Origin: Roseateles depolymerans
GTDB taxonomy: Bacteria > Pseudomonadota > Gammaproteobacteria > Burkholderiales > Burkholderiaceae_C
Length of the DNA: 64,000 nt
NCBI RefSeq assembly: GCF_003387155.1
Contig: NZ_QUMT01000002.1
Location: 749,694 to 813,693 of the forward strand
Direction: 5' to 3'
The stretch's first letter is position 1; the number at the start of each line of letters is the position of its first letter. Below the pieces are notes generated by a model. That model did no database searches. It saw only the letters and a list, made by a program, of their open reading frames with translations, and was not told where the DNA came from. Below, piece by piece: positions 1 through 8,473 of the stretch. The position numbers and the translations under genes are program-made.

Positions 1-649
1 GCGGATAGTCCTGCAGCACCTTGCAAGCGTGACGGCAGCACTGGTGGATGTCTTCCGCGCCGGTGGCCCGCGCGGCCAGGTCCCGAAGCACCCGCAGGCG
101 GCGCTCGTCGATGACCCGCTCGGTGACCTCGGTCACCACGCACAGCATGCCTGCCACCTGGTCGTTGTCGTCGAAGGCGGGGCTGTAGGAAAAGGTGTGA
201 TAGGTCTCTTCCTTGAAGCCGCTGCGTTCCAGATAGAGCATCAGCGCTTCGTCCCATGTCGCTTCTGCCTGTGTCAGCACATGCTCAAGGCGGGGAGCGA
301 TGTCCGGCCAGATCTCTTCCCAGACCTTGTCCGTGCGTTCGCCGAGGGCCCAGTCCCGCTTCAGGCCCAGGGTGGGCATGTAGGCGTCATTAAAGAAGAA
401 ACGCAGGTCGGACGACCAGCCCATCCACATGGCATACCGGGAGTCCAGCATGATGCGCACGTGCGTACGCAGGGACTGCGGCCAGGTGTCCGGCGGGCCC
501 AGCGGGGTGGTCGACCAATCGTGGGCCCGCATGCGGGCGCCCATTTCGCCACCCCCCCGCAGGAAGGGCGGCGTGGCCGCCAAGTCCTCCGAAGTGCCGG
601 TGATGCGGGCACTCGCGGTGCCGCTTGAAGCGCCATTCGTTGAAGGCAT
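1..649 (-). CDS. PAS-domain sensor protein, N-terminal part (cut by window edge)
   Basis: The minus strand reads open from an ATG at 649 to the window edge, giving about 216 residues with no stop. A GGAG sits nine bases before the ATG, which supports this start. After a low-complexity stretch of about 35 residues comes a PAS-like domain recognised by the segment WSTTPLGPPDTWPQSLRT followed by MWMGWSSDLRFFFNDAY. This arrangement is typical of the first PAS domain of soluble hybrid histidine kinases or PAS-GAF phosphatases in proteobacteria. The domain ends near VTEVTERVIDERRL, and the tail (LRDLAARATGAEDIHQCCR) looks like the entry to a GAF domain. The output domain is outside the window, so kinase versus phosphatase or cyclase cannot be decided. 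It diverges from the SixA-like gene at 813. Confidence 0.75.
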   Translation of the reverse strand, partial: MPSTNGASSGTASARITGTSEDLAATPPFLRGGGEMGARMRAHDWSTTPLGPPDTWPQSLRTHVRIMLDSRYAMWMGWSSDLRFFFNDAYMPTLGLKRDWALGERTDKVWEEIWPDIAPRLEHVLTQAEATWDEALMLYLERSGFKEETYHTFSYSPAFDDNDQVAGMLCVVTEVTERVIDERRLRVLRDLAARATGAEDIHQCCRHACKVLQDYP

Positions 650-812
650 GCGGCCGGGCTCCCAATCCAGATCGCAAAGCGCCGAGTCTACAAGCCGCTT
701 TCCCAGCGAACCCGCGGATTTTTGGGTTGTGCGTTGGATGTACGGCGGCCTCGCACCGAAGAAGGGGTGGGCGCGCCATTTGCCCTGTCGCGCCACGAAT
801 CAAAGGTGTTCC

Positions 813-1289
813 ATGGATCTGATCTTGTGGCGCCATGCGGAGGCCGTTGAAGCCGGCCCCGGCATGGACGATATGTCCCGGGTGCTCACCACCCAGGGCG
901 AGCGCGACGCCGGCCGCATGGCCGAATGGCTGAATCGCCACCTGCCGCAGGACACGCAGGTCCTCGTCAGCCCTGCCGTGCGCACGCGGCAGACGGTGCA
1001 GGAAGTGCGGCGGCCCACCCGGGTGGTGGACGACCTGGCCCCACGCAAGGGCGCTCAGATGCTGTTGCGAGCGTCCGGATGGCCCCACGCAGGTCATCCG
1101 GTCGTGATCGTCGGCCACCAGCCCACCCTGGGCATGGTGCTGGCGCATGTGGTGGGCGGCGTGCCGCTGGCGCAGGCCATGCCCTGGCGCTTGCCCAAGG
1201 CCGGGCTTTGGTGGATCCGCTGCGAGCACCCGCGGCATGACCGCCCGGGGGTGGTGGTGCTGTCGGTTCGAACGCCCGACCTGGCCTGA
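813..1289 (+). CDS. sixA: SixA-type phosphohistidine phosphatase
   Basis: This is a 158-residue histidine phosphatase, close to the usual length of about 160 for SixA. The N-terminus MDLILWRHAEA carries the catalytic Arg-His pair (His8). A second conserved block, VSPAVRTRQT (around 52-61), and a third, VIVGHQPTLG, with the second catalytic His near residue 98, complete the signature. SixA removes phosphate from phosphohistidine, for example on histidine-phosphotransfer domains or the nitrogen PTS protein NPr. It is cytosolic. The reading frame is open upstream of 813, but only the ATG at 813 places the RHA motif at residue 7 as in the family, with AAAGG just upstream. It lies 60 bases before the YtfL-like gene on the same strand and may share its transcript. 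Confidence 0.85.
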   Translation: MDLILWRHAEAVEAGPGMDDMSRVLTTQGERDAGRMAEWLNRHLPQDTQVLVSPAVRTRQTVQEVRRPTRVVDDLAPRKGAQMLLRASGWPHAGHPVVIVGHQPTLGMVLAHVVGGVPLAQAMPWRLPKAGLWWIRCEHPRHDRPGVVVLSVRTPDLA

Positions 1290-1349
1290 CCCCACTCAGC
1301 CCCTGAGCCGCCCGGTACACTGGCAGCTGTTCATACTCCGAAAGCTGCC

Positions 1350-2663
1350 TTGAGTTCCAGCCTGCTGTTGATCTTTGTCCTGATTGTCGCCAGCGCATTC
1401 TTTTCGATGGCGGAATTGTCTCTGGCCGCCTCCCGTCGCTTGAGGCTGAGGCAACTGGCGGACGAAGGAGACAACCGGGCCTCGCAGGTACTGAAGGTGC
1501 AGGAGCAGCCGGGCTACTACTTCACCGTAGTCCAGATCGGCGTGAACACCCTGGCCATCCTGGCCGGTGTGGTGGGCGAGGGCGCGCTGACGCCGCATTT
1601 CGAGACCCTGCTGCGCCCCATCATGGAGATCGACAACGCGCAGCGCCTGGCTTTTGCCTTGTCCTTCGGATGCGTCACCATGATGTTCGTGGTGCTGGCC
1701 GACCTGCTGCCCAAGCGGCTGTCGATGAACGAGCCCGAGCGCGTGGCGATGATTCTGGTCGGCCCCATGCTGTTCCTCACGCTGGTGCTGCGTCCGGTGG
1801 CCTGGGCCTTGAACGCACTGACCGACCTGCTGCTGCGGGTGCTGGGCCGCCCGGTGAAGCCGGACAACACCATCACCCATGCCGACATCCTGGCCCTGGC
1901 CGAAGCCGGTCACCAGGCCGGCGTGGTGGCCGATGCCGAGCAGCAGGTGATTGAAAACATCTTCGAACTGGACACCCGAACGGTGGAGTCGGCGATGACG
2001 TCCCGCGAGCGCATCGTCTACTTTGCGCTGGACGACGACGAAGCGCTGGTCCGCACCCGGATTGCAGACTCTCCGCATTCCACCTACCTGGTGTGCGAGC
2101 AGGACATCGACCAGGTCGTCGGGTATGTGGATGCCACCGACTTGTTCCAGCGGGTGCTGCTGGGCGACCCGATCAACTTGCGGGCCGAGCCGGCCCTGGT
2201 CAAGAAGGTGCTGATCGTGCCGGACCGGCTGACGCTGGCCGAGGTGCTCACGCAGTTCCGCCAGGCGCATGAGGACTTTGCGGTCATCGTCAATGAATAC
2301 AGCCTGGTGGTGGGGGTGATCACCCTCAACGATGTGATGTCCACCGTGATGGGCAGCCTGGTGCATACCGACGAGGAAGAGCAGCAGATCATCCGCCGGG
2401 ATGACGGCAGTTTTCTGGCCGACGGCATCACGCCGATTCCCGATGTCCAGCGGTCCCTGGGCCTGGACGAGTTCCCGCATCCGGGCCAGTACGACACCCT
2501 GGCCGGCTTCCTGATGGTGATGCTGCGCCGCATCCCCAAGCGCACCGATGTGGTGGAGTGGGAAGGCTGGCGGTTCGAGGTGGTGGACGTGGACAGCCAC
2601 CGGGTCGACCAGGTGATGATCGCCCGGGTGCAGCCCCCGTCCAAGGACACCGCGCAGGGCTGA
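1350..2663 (+). CDS. ytfL: CNNM/CBS-domain membrane protein, YtfL/PaeA type
   Basis: This 437-residue protein has the layout of the hemolysin-C/CorC-like family. A CNNM transmembrane domain (about 1-190, with FFSMAELSLAASRR and ADLLPKRLSMNEPE) is followed by a CBS pair (about 200-330) and a C-terminal CorC_HlyC domain (about 345-430, ending WRFEVVDVDSHRVDQ). Similarity by eye is strongest to E. coli YtfL, which was renamed PaeA for its role in polyamine tolerance and export. That function is known for the homologue and only inferred here. The start is a TTG, because the first membrane helix begins immediately after it and the next ATG lies inside that helix. It follows sixA closely. Confidence 0.85.
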   Translation: MSSSLLLIFVLIVASAFFSMAELSLAASRRLRLRQLADEGDNRASQVLKVQEQPGYYFTVVQIGVNTLAILAGVVGEGALTPHFETLLRPIMEIDNAQRLAFALSFGCVTMMFVVLADLLPKRLSMNEPERVAMILVGPMLFLTLVLRPVAWALNALTDLLLRVLGRPVKPDNTITHADILALAEAGHQAGVVADAEQQVIENIFELDTRTVESAMTSRERIVYFALDDDEALVRTRIADSPHSTYLVCEQDIDQVVGYVDATDLFQRVLLGDPINLRAEPALVKKVLIVPDRLTLAEVLTQFRQAHEDFAVIVNEYSLVVGVITLNDVMSTVMGSLVHTDEEEQQIIRRDDGSFLADGITPIPDVQRSLGLDEFPHPGQYDTLAGFLMVMLRRIPKRTDVVEWEGWRFEVVDVDSHRVDQVMIARVQPPSKDTAQG

Positions 2664-2670
2664 GGGCGGT

Positions 2671-4623
2671 TCAGCCCATCAGCAGCGTCCGGCCGTCATA
2701 CCGGTTGGCCTGCACCGGAATTGGATAGCGGTGTGAAGCCGTCAACGCGCGCATGAAGCCCGGGGTGCGGGTGCGCATCAGGTCTTCTTCCAGCCCCCGG
2801 AACGCATACTGCACCGTGCTGAGCATGGCCGCTTCCTGCTGGCTGGAGAGATGGCCGATGAAGAAATTCTCGGTCTGCGCCAGCAGGTCGTGGTTGATGG
2901 TGGACGGGGACTGCGTGGAATAGACGATGCCGATGTTGAACTTGGCGCCTTCCTTGGCAAACCGGGAATAGACGTCGATCACATTGCCGGCATTGGGCGG
3001 GAAGATCATGTGCGCTTCCTCGAAGTAGATCTGCACATACCGGCCTGCCATCTCATTGCGCACGAACTTGCGTTCCTGATGGAGGAACACCGCCACCGAC
3101 AGCGTCTTGGCGAAGTAGCGGATGATGCGCTCGTTGGCGCTGCCCAGGTCCACGATGACGGTGTCGCCCTGGTCGATGGTGGCCAGCACCTCGGTGATGA
3201 AGTTGTCCACCCGGGGCGAATGGAAGGGCACCGCCGGTCGCAGCACGTAGGGGCCGGCGCCTTCCTGCGGATAGATGAAGCGGGCCATGATCTCCTCGTC
3301 GGCATCGAAGAGGAAGCTGCCTTGCTTGCGCAGCGTCGGGTCGTTGGGATAACTCAGGCTGAAGCGCAGCATCAGCGAGATTTCCGCCACCATGTCGGCA
3401 AAGCTGCGGGGCAGCGCCGGCGCGCTGCAGCCGTTCACCGCCTGGTAGGCCGACAGACGCAGCGGCTGACTGAAACCCGGGTTGAACGGCTGGCTGTAGC
3501 CGTGGCTGTGCAGCAGCGCTGCCAGGCGGGTCTCGTCGTGCTCAAAACCGGCGTGATGCAACACCGTCCAGAACACCATCAGCTTGCGCAGCCGCCGCAG
3601 GGCCATCTCCGGCAGTTCCTCGGCATTGAACCCGAGGGCGGGCAGCCGACAGCTCAGCAAGGGCCGGACATAGTCGGACTCGGCCAGGTCGGCGGGCAGA
3701 AGCTCCCGCAGCGTGTTCATGGCCTCTTCTGGCCGCTCGTGGAAGTTGAAGCGCAGCAGCTTGCCGTTAGGCCCGGCGGCCTTGCCTTCGGACAGGTAGT
3801 AGAGCGTGCAGCGGTCGGCGTAGACGCTGCCGATGTTGTCGGCACCATCTTGCGGATTGCTGTTGGCATATTCGCCGTTGACGTCAAAGATCAGCTGCCC
3901 GACGTCCCGATGCTCGGCGGTGACGTCGAGCATGCCCTGCACCAGCAGCTTCACCACGTTGGACTTGCCCAGGCGGGTCTTGCCGAACATGGCGGTGCGG
4001 CGGCCGCGGATGTCCAGCATCGACAGGCAACTGGTGACGCCGTTGTGTCGGTAGACCAGCGATTCGTCGTGGCGCAGCAGGCCAAAGCGGATGCGCTGCT
4101 CCGGGGTGACGGTGCCGTTGATCAGCAGGTCCTGCATGCGGGCCGTGGGGGCGAACACGCCATAACGGTCGGCATGCAGCAGGTGGCCGGGCTCTCCCGA
4201 AAAGCGTGGGGTGCCGGCCGGGTGCGTGGAGGACGGATCGTTGTCCAGCACATAGCAGCCGAGCACCGAAAAGCGCACCAGCATCACCTGGCTCTGCGAG
4301 TCACCGCCGCCGGTGTGGCCCTTCATGAGCGTGTCGATGCGCTCCCGCTGGCCGGTGCCGGCGTCCGGCCAGGCCGGGAAATCCAGCAGTCTCAGCAGCA
4401 CCAGACGGTCCGCCCGAATGTCGGCATGCGCAGGCGGCTGGTGGAGCGGCATGGCCGTCTGGCGGCGGGTGCTTTCCACCATGAAGCAGAAGGCGCCGCG
4501 GCCCAGGGTGGACTGGTCGTCCCACTGGGTGCGGTCCGTCATCAGCACCGCGTGGTCGTGGCAAAGGCTAACAAGGGGACCCAGCCAAAGGCCGGGCAGC
4601 ATGTCTTCGGGATGAACGAGCAT
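2671..4623 (-). CDS. HerA/DUF87-type ATPase, last gene of the type IVb pilus operon
   Basis: This is a 650-residue P-loop ATPase of the HerA/VirB4/FtsK-like class. Walker A is FGKTRLGKSN (about 214-222), an unusual spelling that still fits GxxxxGKS. Walker B is VQIYFEEAHMIFP (about 540). It is followed by an STQSPSTI segment resembling the sensor motif of DUF87 proteins. HerA-type hexamers pump DNA or act with nucleases, while VirB4 relatives power secretion, and no nuclease partner is visible here. It is the most downstream gene of a minus-strand run of pilus genes, eight bases after the lytic transglycosylase, so it is probably co-transcribed. An upstream TTG at 4644 would overlap the transglycosylase by 14 bases. 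Neither start has a clear ribosome-binding site, so the start is uncertain. Its role in the pilus is unknown. Confidence 0.75.
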   Translation of the reverse strand: MLVHPEDMLPGLWLGPLVSLCHDHAVLMTDRTQWDDQSTLGRGAFCFMVESTRRQTAMPLHQPPAHADIRADRLVLLRLLDFPAWPDAGTGQRERIDTLMKGHTGGGDSQSQVMLVRFSVLGCYVLDNDPSSTHPAGTPRFSGEPGHLLHADRYGVFAPTARMQDLLINGTVTPEQRIRFGLLRHDESLVYRHNGVTSCLSMLDIRGRRTAMFGKTRLGKSNVVKLLVQGMLDVTAEHRDVGQLIFDVNGEYANSNPQDGADNIGSVYADRCTLYYLSEGKAAGPNGKLLRFNFHERPEEAMNTLRELLPADLAESDYVRPLLSCRLPALGFNAEELPEMALRRLRKLMVFWTVLHHAGFEHDETRLAALLHSHGYSQPFNPGFSQPLRLSAYQAVNGCSAPALPRSFADMVAEISLMLRFSLSYPNDPTLRKQGSFLFDADEEIMARFIYPQEGAGPYVLRPAVPFHSPRVDNFITEVLATIDQGDTVIVDLGSANERIIRYFAKTLSVAVFLHQERKFVRNEMAGRYVQIYFEEAHMIFPPNAGNVIDVYSRFAKEGAKFNIGIVYSTQSPSTINHDLLAQTENFFIGHLSSQQEAAMLSTVQYAFRGLEEDLMRTRTPGFMRALTASHRYPIPVQANRYDGRTLLMG

Positions 4624-4630
4624 GGGCAGG

Positions 4631-5506
4631 TCAGGGGGATGCAAGGGGAAGGCCAGTGGCAGAAGACACCACGGCCGAAGACACGGTCCGCAACTCGCCT
4701 GACTGCCGCGAGACGGACACGGGGGACTGCACGGGAGCGGGCGCCTGCGGCGAGGCCGACACCTCCGCCATGGCGCTCACCTTGACCGGGGCGGGGGACT
4801 GCCGCCGGGCGGGTGCGTCCGATGAGGGGGCGCTCAGCCGGTGCAGGCGTTCCAGCACCCGGCGCGCATAGGCTTCGCGCTTGATGGGGTCGCGGGCGTT
4901 GTAGGCCCCGAGGGCGGCCACCGTCGGACCCATGCGGACGATGTTGTCGCCCAGGATCCAGGCGCCTACGAAGATGTTGGTGCAGGGGTCCCACAGGTCG
5001 GTGGGGCGGATGCCGTAGCGCAGCAGCGTCGGGCCCCAGCTCGAATTGATCTGCATCAGACCAATGTCCTGGGAACCATTGGTGTTGCGATTGACCGCCC
5101 GAGGGTTCAGGCCGGATTCCTGCAGCGCGATGGCGTAGAGCAGGTGGGCGGACATGCCAAAGCGTGCCGAGGCCCATTCGAAGCATTGGGCCATGGCGGG
5201 GGTCAGCGGGTGGACGGGGGCCGTTGGCCTGACGGGGGCGGGGCGCGCGGGAGCGGGTCCGGCCGAAGCGGTCAGAACCGGGGAGGGGCGGCTGACGGCG
5301 GGGCGGGTCGGCGTGGGGAGGGCCGAAGCGCCGCCCGTGCGGGGGCTCGCCCCGACCGCTGTCACCACGGACAACAGGGAGAGGGCCAGACCGAGCACGA
5401 TGCGGCGCGGCAGGTCATGCGCCAAGGCATGCGCCAGGTTATGCGCCAGGTTATGCGCAAGCTCACGCCCGCCGGCCTGCTGCCGTGCAGTCCCGGCCCC
5501 GCTCAT
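4631..5506 (-). CDS. Lytic transglycosylase of the type IVb pilus cluster (R64 PilT / IagB-like)
   Basis: This is a 291-residue protein with an SLT domain at about 105-215. It shows the catalytic Glu130 in AIALQESGLNPRAV, then GLMQINSSW and LGAYNAR, the three standard goose-lysozyme-like motifs. It cleaves peptidoglycan in the periplasm so that the pilus can cross the wall. It corresponds by position and family to PilT of the R64 thin pilus, which is not the type IVa retraction ATPase of the same name. A signal-anchor helix spans about 35-52 and a Pro/Ala-rich linker about 55-105. The N-terminus holds an odd repeat of Leu-Ala-His units (16-30) encoded by four 12-base DNA repeats. The ATG overlaps the stop of the platform-protein gene as ATGA, implying coupled translation. 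Confidence 0.85.
   Translation of the reverse strand: MSGAGTARQQAGGRELAHNLAHNLAHALAHDLPRRIVLGLALSLLSVVTAVGASPRTGGASALPTPTRPAVSRPSPVLTASAGPAPARPAPVRPTAPVHPLTPAMAQCFEWASARFGMSAHLLYAIALQESGLNPRAVNRNTNGSQDIGLMQINSSWGPTLLRYGIRPTDLWDPCTNIFVGAWILGDNIVRMGPTVAALGAYNARDPIKREAYARRVLERLHRLSAPSSDAPARRQSPAPVKVSAMAEVSASPQAPAPVQSPVSVSRQSGELRTVSSAVVSSATGLPLASP
5411..5458. repeat. Four 12-base tandem repeats inside the lytic transglycosylase gene
   Basis: Four imperfect copies of CAGGTTATGCGC follow each other on the plus strand. On the coding strand they give a repeated Leu-Ala-His-(Asn/Ala/Asp) block ahead of the signal-anchor helix. The two central copies are identical. Confidence 0.85.
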
Positions 5507-6588
5507 GGCTTCAGGGCCGTGGTCGGGCTCGCCTGGATGCCGCTCTGCATTTCGAAGGCAGTGGCGAAAAAACCGAACATCATGGCGGCCAGGGTGATGC
5601 CCGCTACCGCCATCAGGGCACTGTTGAGGCGGCTGGCGGACCGCTGGATGCTGCGCTCGATGCGGTCAATGGAGCCCACCCCGATCTTGACGAAGGCGGC
5701 AATCGGGTCCCGTCGTTCCGACGCGTCCTGCACCCGGTCCTCCAGCGGGCCATTCAGCACGCCGGTCGCGAAGGCCTGACCGAACTGGGTGGACTGCTCG
5801 GACGACAACCTGGACAGGATTTCCCGCAAATGCCACCGCATCCAGGGGGAACTGAATCGCGCCGCGCGTTCCAGCGCCGACCGCAGCGACACACCTGCCC
5901 GCATCAGCGACGCAATCGAGACGATGAGCATCGCGCCGGAGAAGTCCCGGTAGAGGCTATAGGGCGCCCAGTGGTCCAGCCGACGCCGCAGCGGGCCCTG
6001 CCAGCGGGACAGGGACAGGCCAAAGGCCACCACCAGCGCCACCAAGGCCAGCCCGAGCAAGATCCCGTAATGGCTGACGGTATAGGACACGGCGTAGAGC
6101 GCCTGCCCCATCGCCGGCCATCGCTCCGGGGGCAGCAGGTCCGCCAGGATGGGGACCGCGAACAGCGAAAACCCGGTCAGCAGGCCCGCAAACAGCACCA
6201 TGAGGATCACCGGATACATCACCGCTTTGCGCACGGTGGCAAACATCCGGTCGACTTTCTCCACGGTTTCGGAGAGGAAATACAAGCCCCGCGCCAGGCC
6301 GGCATCGCCGCTGCCCTGGATGGCGTCGATCAGGATCAGTTCGGTGGTGGGCACGACACCGATCAAGGATTGCGACAAGGATCCGCCCATGGCCTCGCGC
6401 AGCATGTGCCGGTAGAGCAGGGCATCACCGCGGGACCGGGTGCGGCCGCGGGCTTCGTACTTGCGAAGGATGGTGAACAGCGGCACCTTGTCTTCCAGGG
6501 CGCTGGCCATGTCGTAATAGAAGTCGGCGCGGCGCTGTTTCAGGCGTTGGGCGGCGGCGCGGAACCGGATTCTGTCAATGATCTGCAT
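5503..6588 (-). CDS. Type IVb pilus inner-membrane platform protein (PilC/GspF family, R64 PilR-like)
   Basis: This 361-residue protein of the GspF/PilC family forms the inner-membrane platform that couples the assembly ATPase to pilin insertion. Two GspF-like halves are visible. The first runs to about 140 and ends in a long hydrophobic region at about 120-150 (AVMYPVILMVLFAGLLTGFSLF). Another hydrophobic stretch lies at about 170-195. The second half has MLIVSIASLMRAGVSLRSALE and closes with a final helix at about 330-350 (ALMAVAGITLAAMMFGFF). It sits directly after the ATPase gene, the usual order in type IV and type II systems, and its stop overlaps the transglycosylase start (ATGA). Confidence 0.88.
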   Translation of the reverse strand: MQIIDRIRFRAAAQRLKQRRADFYYDMASALEDKVPLFTILRKYEARGRTRSRGDALLYRHMLREAMGGSLSQSLIGVVPTTELILIDAIQGSGDAGLARGLYFLSETVEKVDRMFATVRKAVMYPVILMVLFAGLLTGFSLFAVPILADLLPPERWPAMGQALYAVSYTVSHYGILLGLALVALVVAFGLSLSRWQGPLRRRLDHWAPYSLYRDFSGAMLIVSIASLMRAGVSLRSALERAARFSSPWMRWHLREILSRLSSEQSTQFGQAFATGVLNGPLEDRVQDASERRDPIAAFVKIGVGSIDRIERSIQRSASRLNSALMAVAGITLAAMMFGFFATAFEMQSGIQASPTTALKP

Positions 6589-6642
6589 GGGGGGCGATGC
6601 GGGAAGTGGGGGGGCGCGTGGGCGGGGCGGGCGATCGGGGTC

Positions 6643-8472
6643 CTAGAGCAGCGACTGGGCCAGTAGTGATGCCCGACCGAAGGTGCGTTCGAAGTAAAAG
6701 GGGTCCACACGGCCCTGAGACAGGTCATACAGCACATGTCCCCAGGCTTCCTTGCCGTCCATGTCCGGATCGGTGAAGGGCGCCTTCTGGCGGCTTCGCC
6801 AGTAGCGACGGGCTTCCAGGTCCCGCCGCTCCAGCAGCAGCTCCAGCAGTCGCAGGTCCGGCACGATCACTTCAGCGCCCACCTTCATCCCGCGCGTGCC
6901 GTTGCGCTCGCCCGTGCTGTAGTCGATGAGCGGCTTCTGGCAGTGCGGGCACCCCCGGTCGCTGGCGCAGAAGATGTGATCGGCGTCCAGGCCAAAGCCC
7001 TCCACATACACATTCAGCGCTTCCGGCGACATCAGCCGCCGGGCGGGCACCTTGCAGTGGTCGCAGTTGAGCGGCACCAGCACCTGGTAGACCAGCGCGG
7101 ACATGAACTCCGGGCTGCACAGGTCGTCCCGCTGAAGACCGACGATGTGGGAGTTGAGCCGGCTGACCACGCCCAGCGCCGAGGTGGCATGGACGGTGGA
7201 CAGGATCTTGTGGCCAGTCTGGATGGCCACCTGCGCCATGTTGGCGGACAGGGAGTCACGGATCTCCCCGAACAGGCCCACGTCCGGGTCCATGCGCAGG
7301 AAGGACAGCATCGCGCCATGGAAGGGGTTGGTGCCGCCAACGGCTTCCAGCGCCCCCCGCTGGATGGAAAGGTGGGAGGCACCGGCCAGCTCGTATTCCA
7401 CCGGGTCTTCAATGGTGATGAGCTTGCGGGTGCCCTCCTGCGCCAGGTGGGCCAGCATGGTGTTGAGCGTGGTGGTCTTGCCGGACCCGGTGATTCCCGC
7501 CACGAAAATGCCGCCCCAGGCGGAACTGAGGGCGTCGTGCAGCCGCTCGACCTGCCAGGGCGTGAAACCCAGGTTGTCCAGCGTCAGCTGCTGCATGCGG
7601 GCCGCGTTGTTGGAGCGCAGGATGCGCATCACCACATCCATGCCGCCAACAGCCGGGTGGCTCTGGTAGCGCAAGGTCAGGCGCATGTCCGGCAGGTCCA
7701 GCGGGATCATGGCGGCCTGGGGCACGCCGCCGTTGAAGGCCACTTCGCTGCGCGAGTTCTCTTCCGCCAGCACGGTGTAGGCGGCGGAGATGCCGTCCAT
7801 CACGATGCGCGCCGGAAAGCTGCCCAGGGTGCGCATCAGGCCATCCAGCCGCACGCGGGCACGGCCGATCTCGCCCCGCAGTTCCAGGTGCAGATCGCTG
7901 GCGCCCGCCAGCACACAGCGGTGAATGACGGTGCGGAACCACTCCAGCGGGGATGAGTTGGCCACCATGGTTTCGATGGCGCGGGCGCTTTCGCCCTCGC
8001 TGCCGCCGACGTCACGCCGCTGGCTGCGATAGGTGATCAGCTCGAAGATGTCGGGGGAGGCGGTGTAGAACCCCTGGAAGTCGTAGCCCAACCGCTTGCC
8101 GGCCTGCACGACGTGGTACCAGTCCGGGCTGCGCAATTCGTCTTCGGTGGACAGGACCAGGAAACGCTGCGCGGGGAGGGCCAGCGCCATCAGCTTGTTT
8201 TCCTTGTCCCGGGAGACGCGCACCTGCCGCTCGTCCCGCCCGCCCATGACGTTGTCCGACACCACCGACAGCACGCGGTCGAAGGGCGGCAGTTGCGCGT
8301 AGTCGGTGAGGTGGCGGGTGGAGCCTGGATGACTGGACGGCGCGGCTGCAGAAGCGGCGCTTCCGTCGGGAGCGTTGCTGGTGCTGCTCGACAAGGTGCT
8401 GGCGCGGGGGGCGCTGCGCGTCGCTTCCGTCGCGCCAGTGTTGCCAGCCAGGGGCGGTGCGTCGGCGCTCAT
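6643..8472 (-). CDS. Type IVb pilus assembly ATPase (PilB/GspE superfamily, R64 PilQ-like)
   Basis: This 609-residue secretion ATPase powers pilus assembly at the cytoplasmic face. Walker A is [10 protein letters not shown] at about 326-335, the Asp box is LITIEDPVEYEL, the atypical Walker B is DPDVGLFGEIRD, and the His box is TGHKILSTVHA. A zinc-type cysteine pattern follows (CDHCK and CPHC). The first 55 residues are Ser/Ala-rich and lack the MshEN domain found in other PilB proteins. The start ATG lies one base beyond the stop of the PilP-like gene, so translation is probably coupled. It is the equivalent of PilQ in the R64 plasmid system, not the type IVa secretin of the same name. Confidence 0.9.
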   Translation of the reverse strand: MSADAPPLAGNTGATEATRSAPRASTLSSSTSNAPDGSAASAAAPSSHPGSTRHLTDYAQLPPFDRVLSVVSDNVMGGRDERQVRVSRDKENKLMALALPAQRFLVLSTEDELRSPDWYHVVQAGKRLGYDFQGFYTASPDIFELITYRSQRRDVGGSEGESARAIETMVANSSPLEWFRTVIHRCVLAGASDLHLELRGEIGRARVRLDGLMRTLGSFPARIVMDGISAAYTVLAEENSRSEVAFNGGVPQAAMIPLDLPDMRLTLRYQSHPAVGGMDVVMRILRSNNAARMQQLTLDNLGFTPWQVERLHDALSSAWGGIFVAGITGSGKTTTLNTMLAHLAQEGTRKLITIEDPVEYELAGASHLSIQRGALEAVGGTNPFHGAMLSFLRMDPDVGLFGEIRDSLSANMAQVAIQTGHKILSTVHATSALGVVSRLNSHIVGLQRDDLCSPEFMSALVYQVLVPLNCDHCKVPARRLMSPEALNVYVEGFGLDADHIFCASDRGCPHCQKPLIDYSTGERNGTRGMKVGAEVIVPDLRLLELLLERRDLEARRYWRSRQKAPFTDPDMDGKEAWGHVLYDLSQGRVDPFYFERTFGRASLLAQSLL

Positions 8473-8473
8473 G

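Noticed and set aside
2851-4785. A 644-codon plus-strand open frame opposite the HerA-like gene
   Set aside because: It is rich in Gln, His, Gly and Val and has no family motif. It mirrors the codon structure of the real minus-strand ATPase, a normal effect of high third-position GC.
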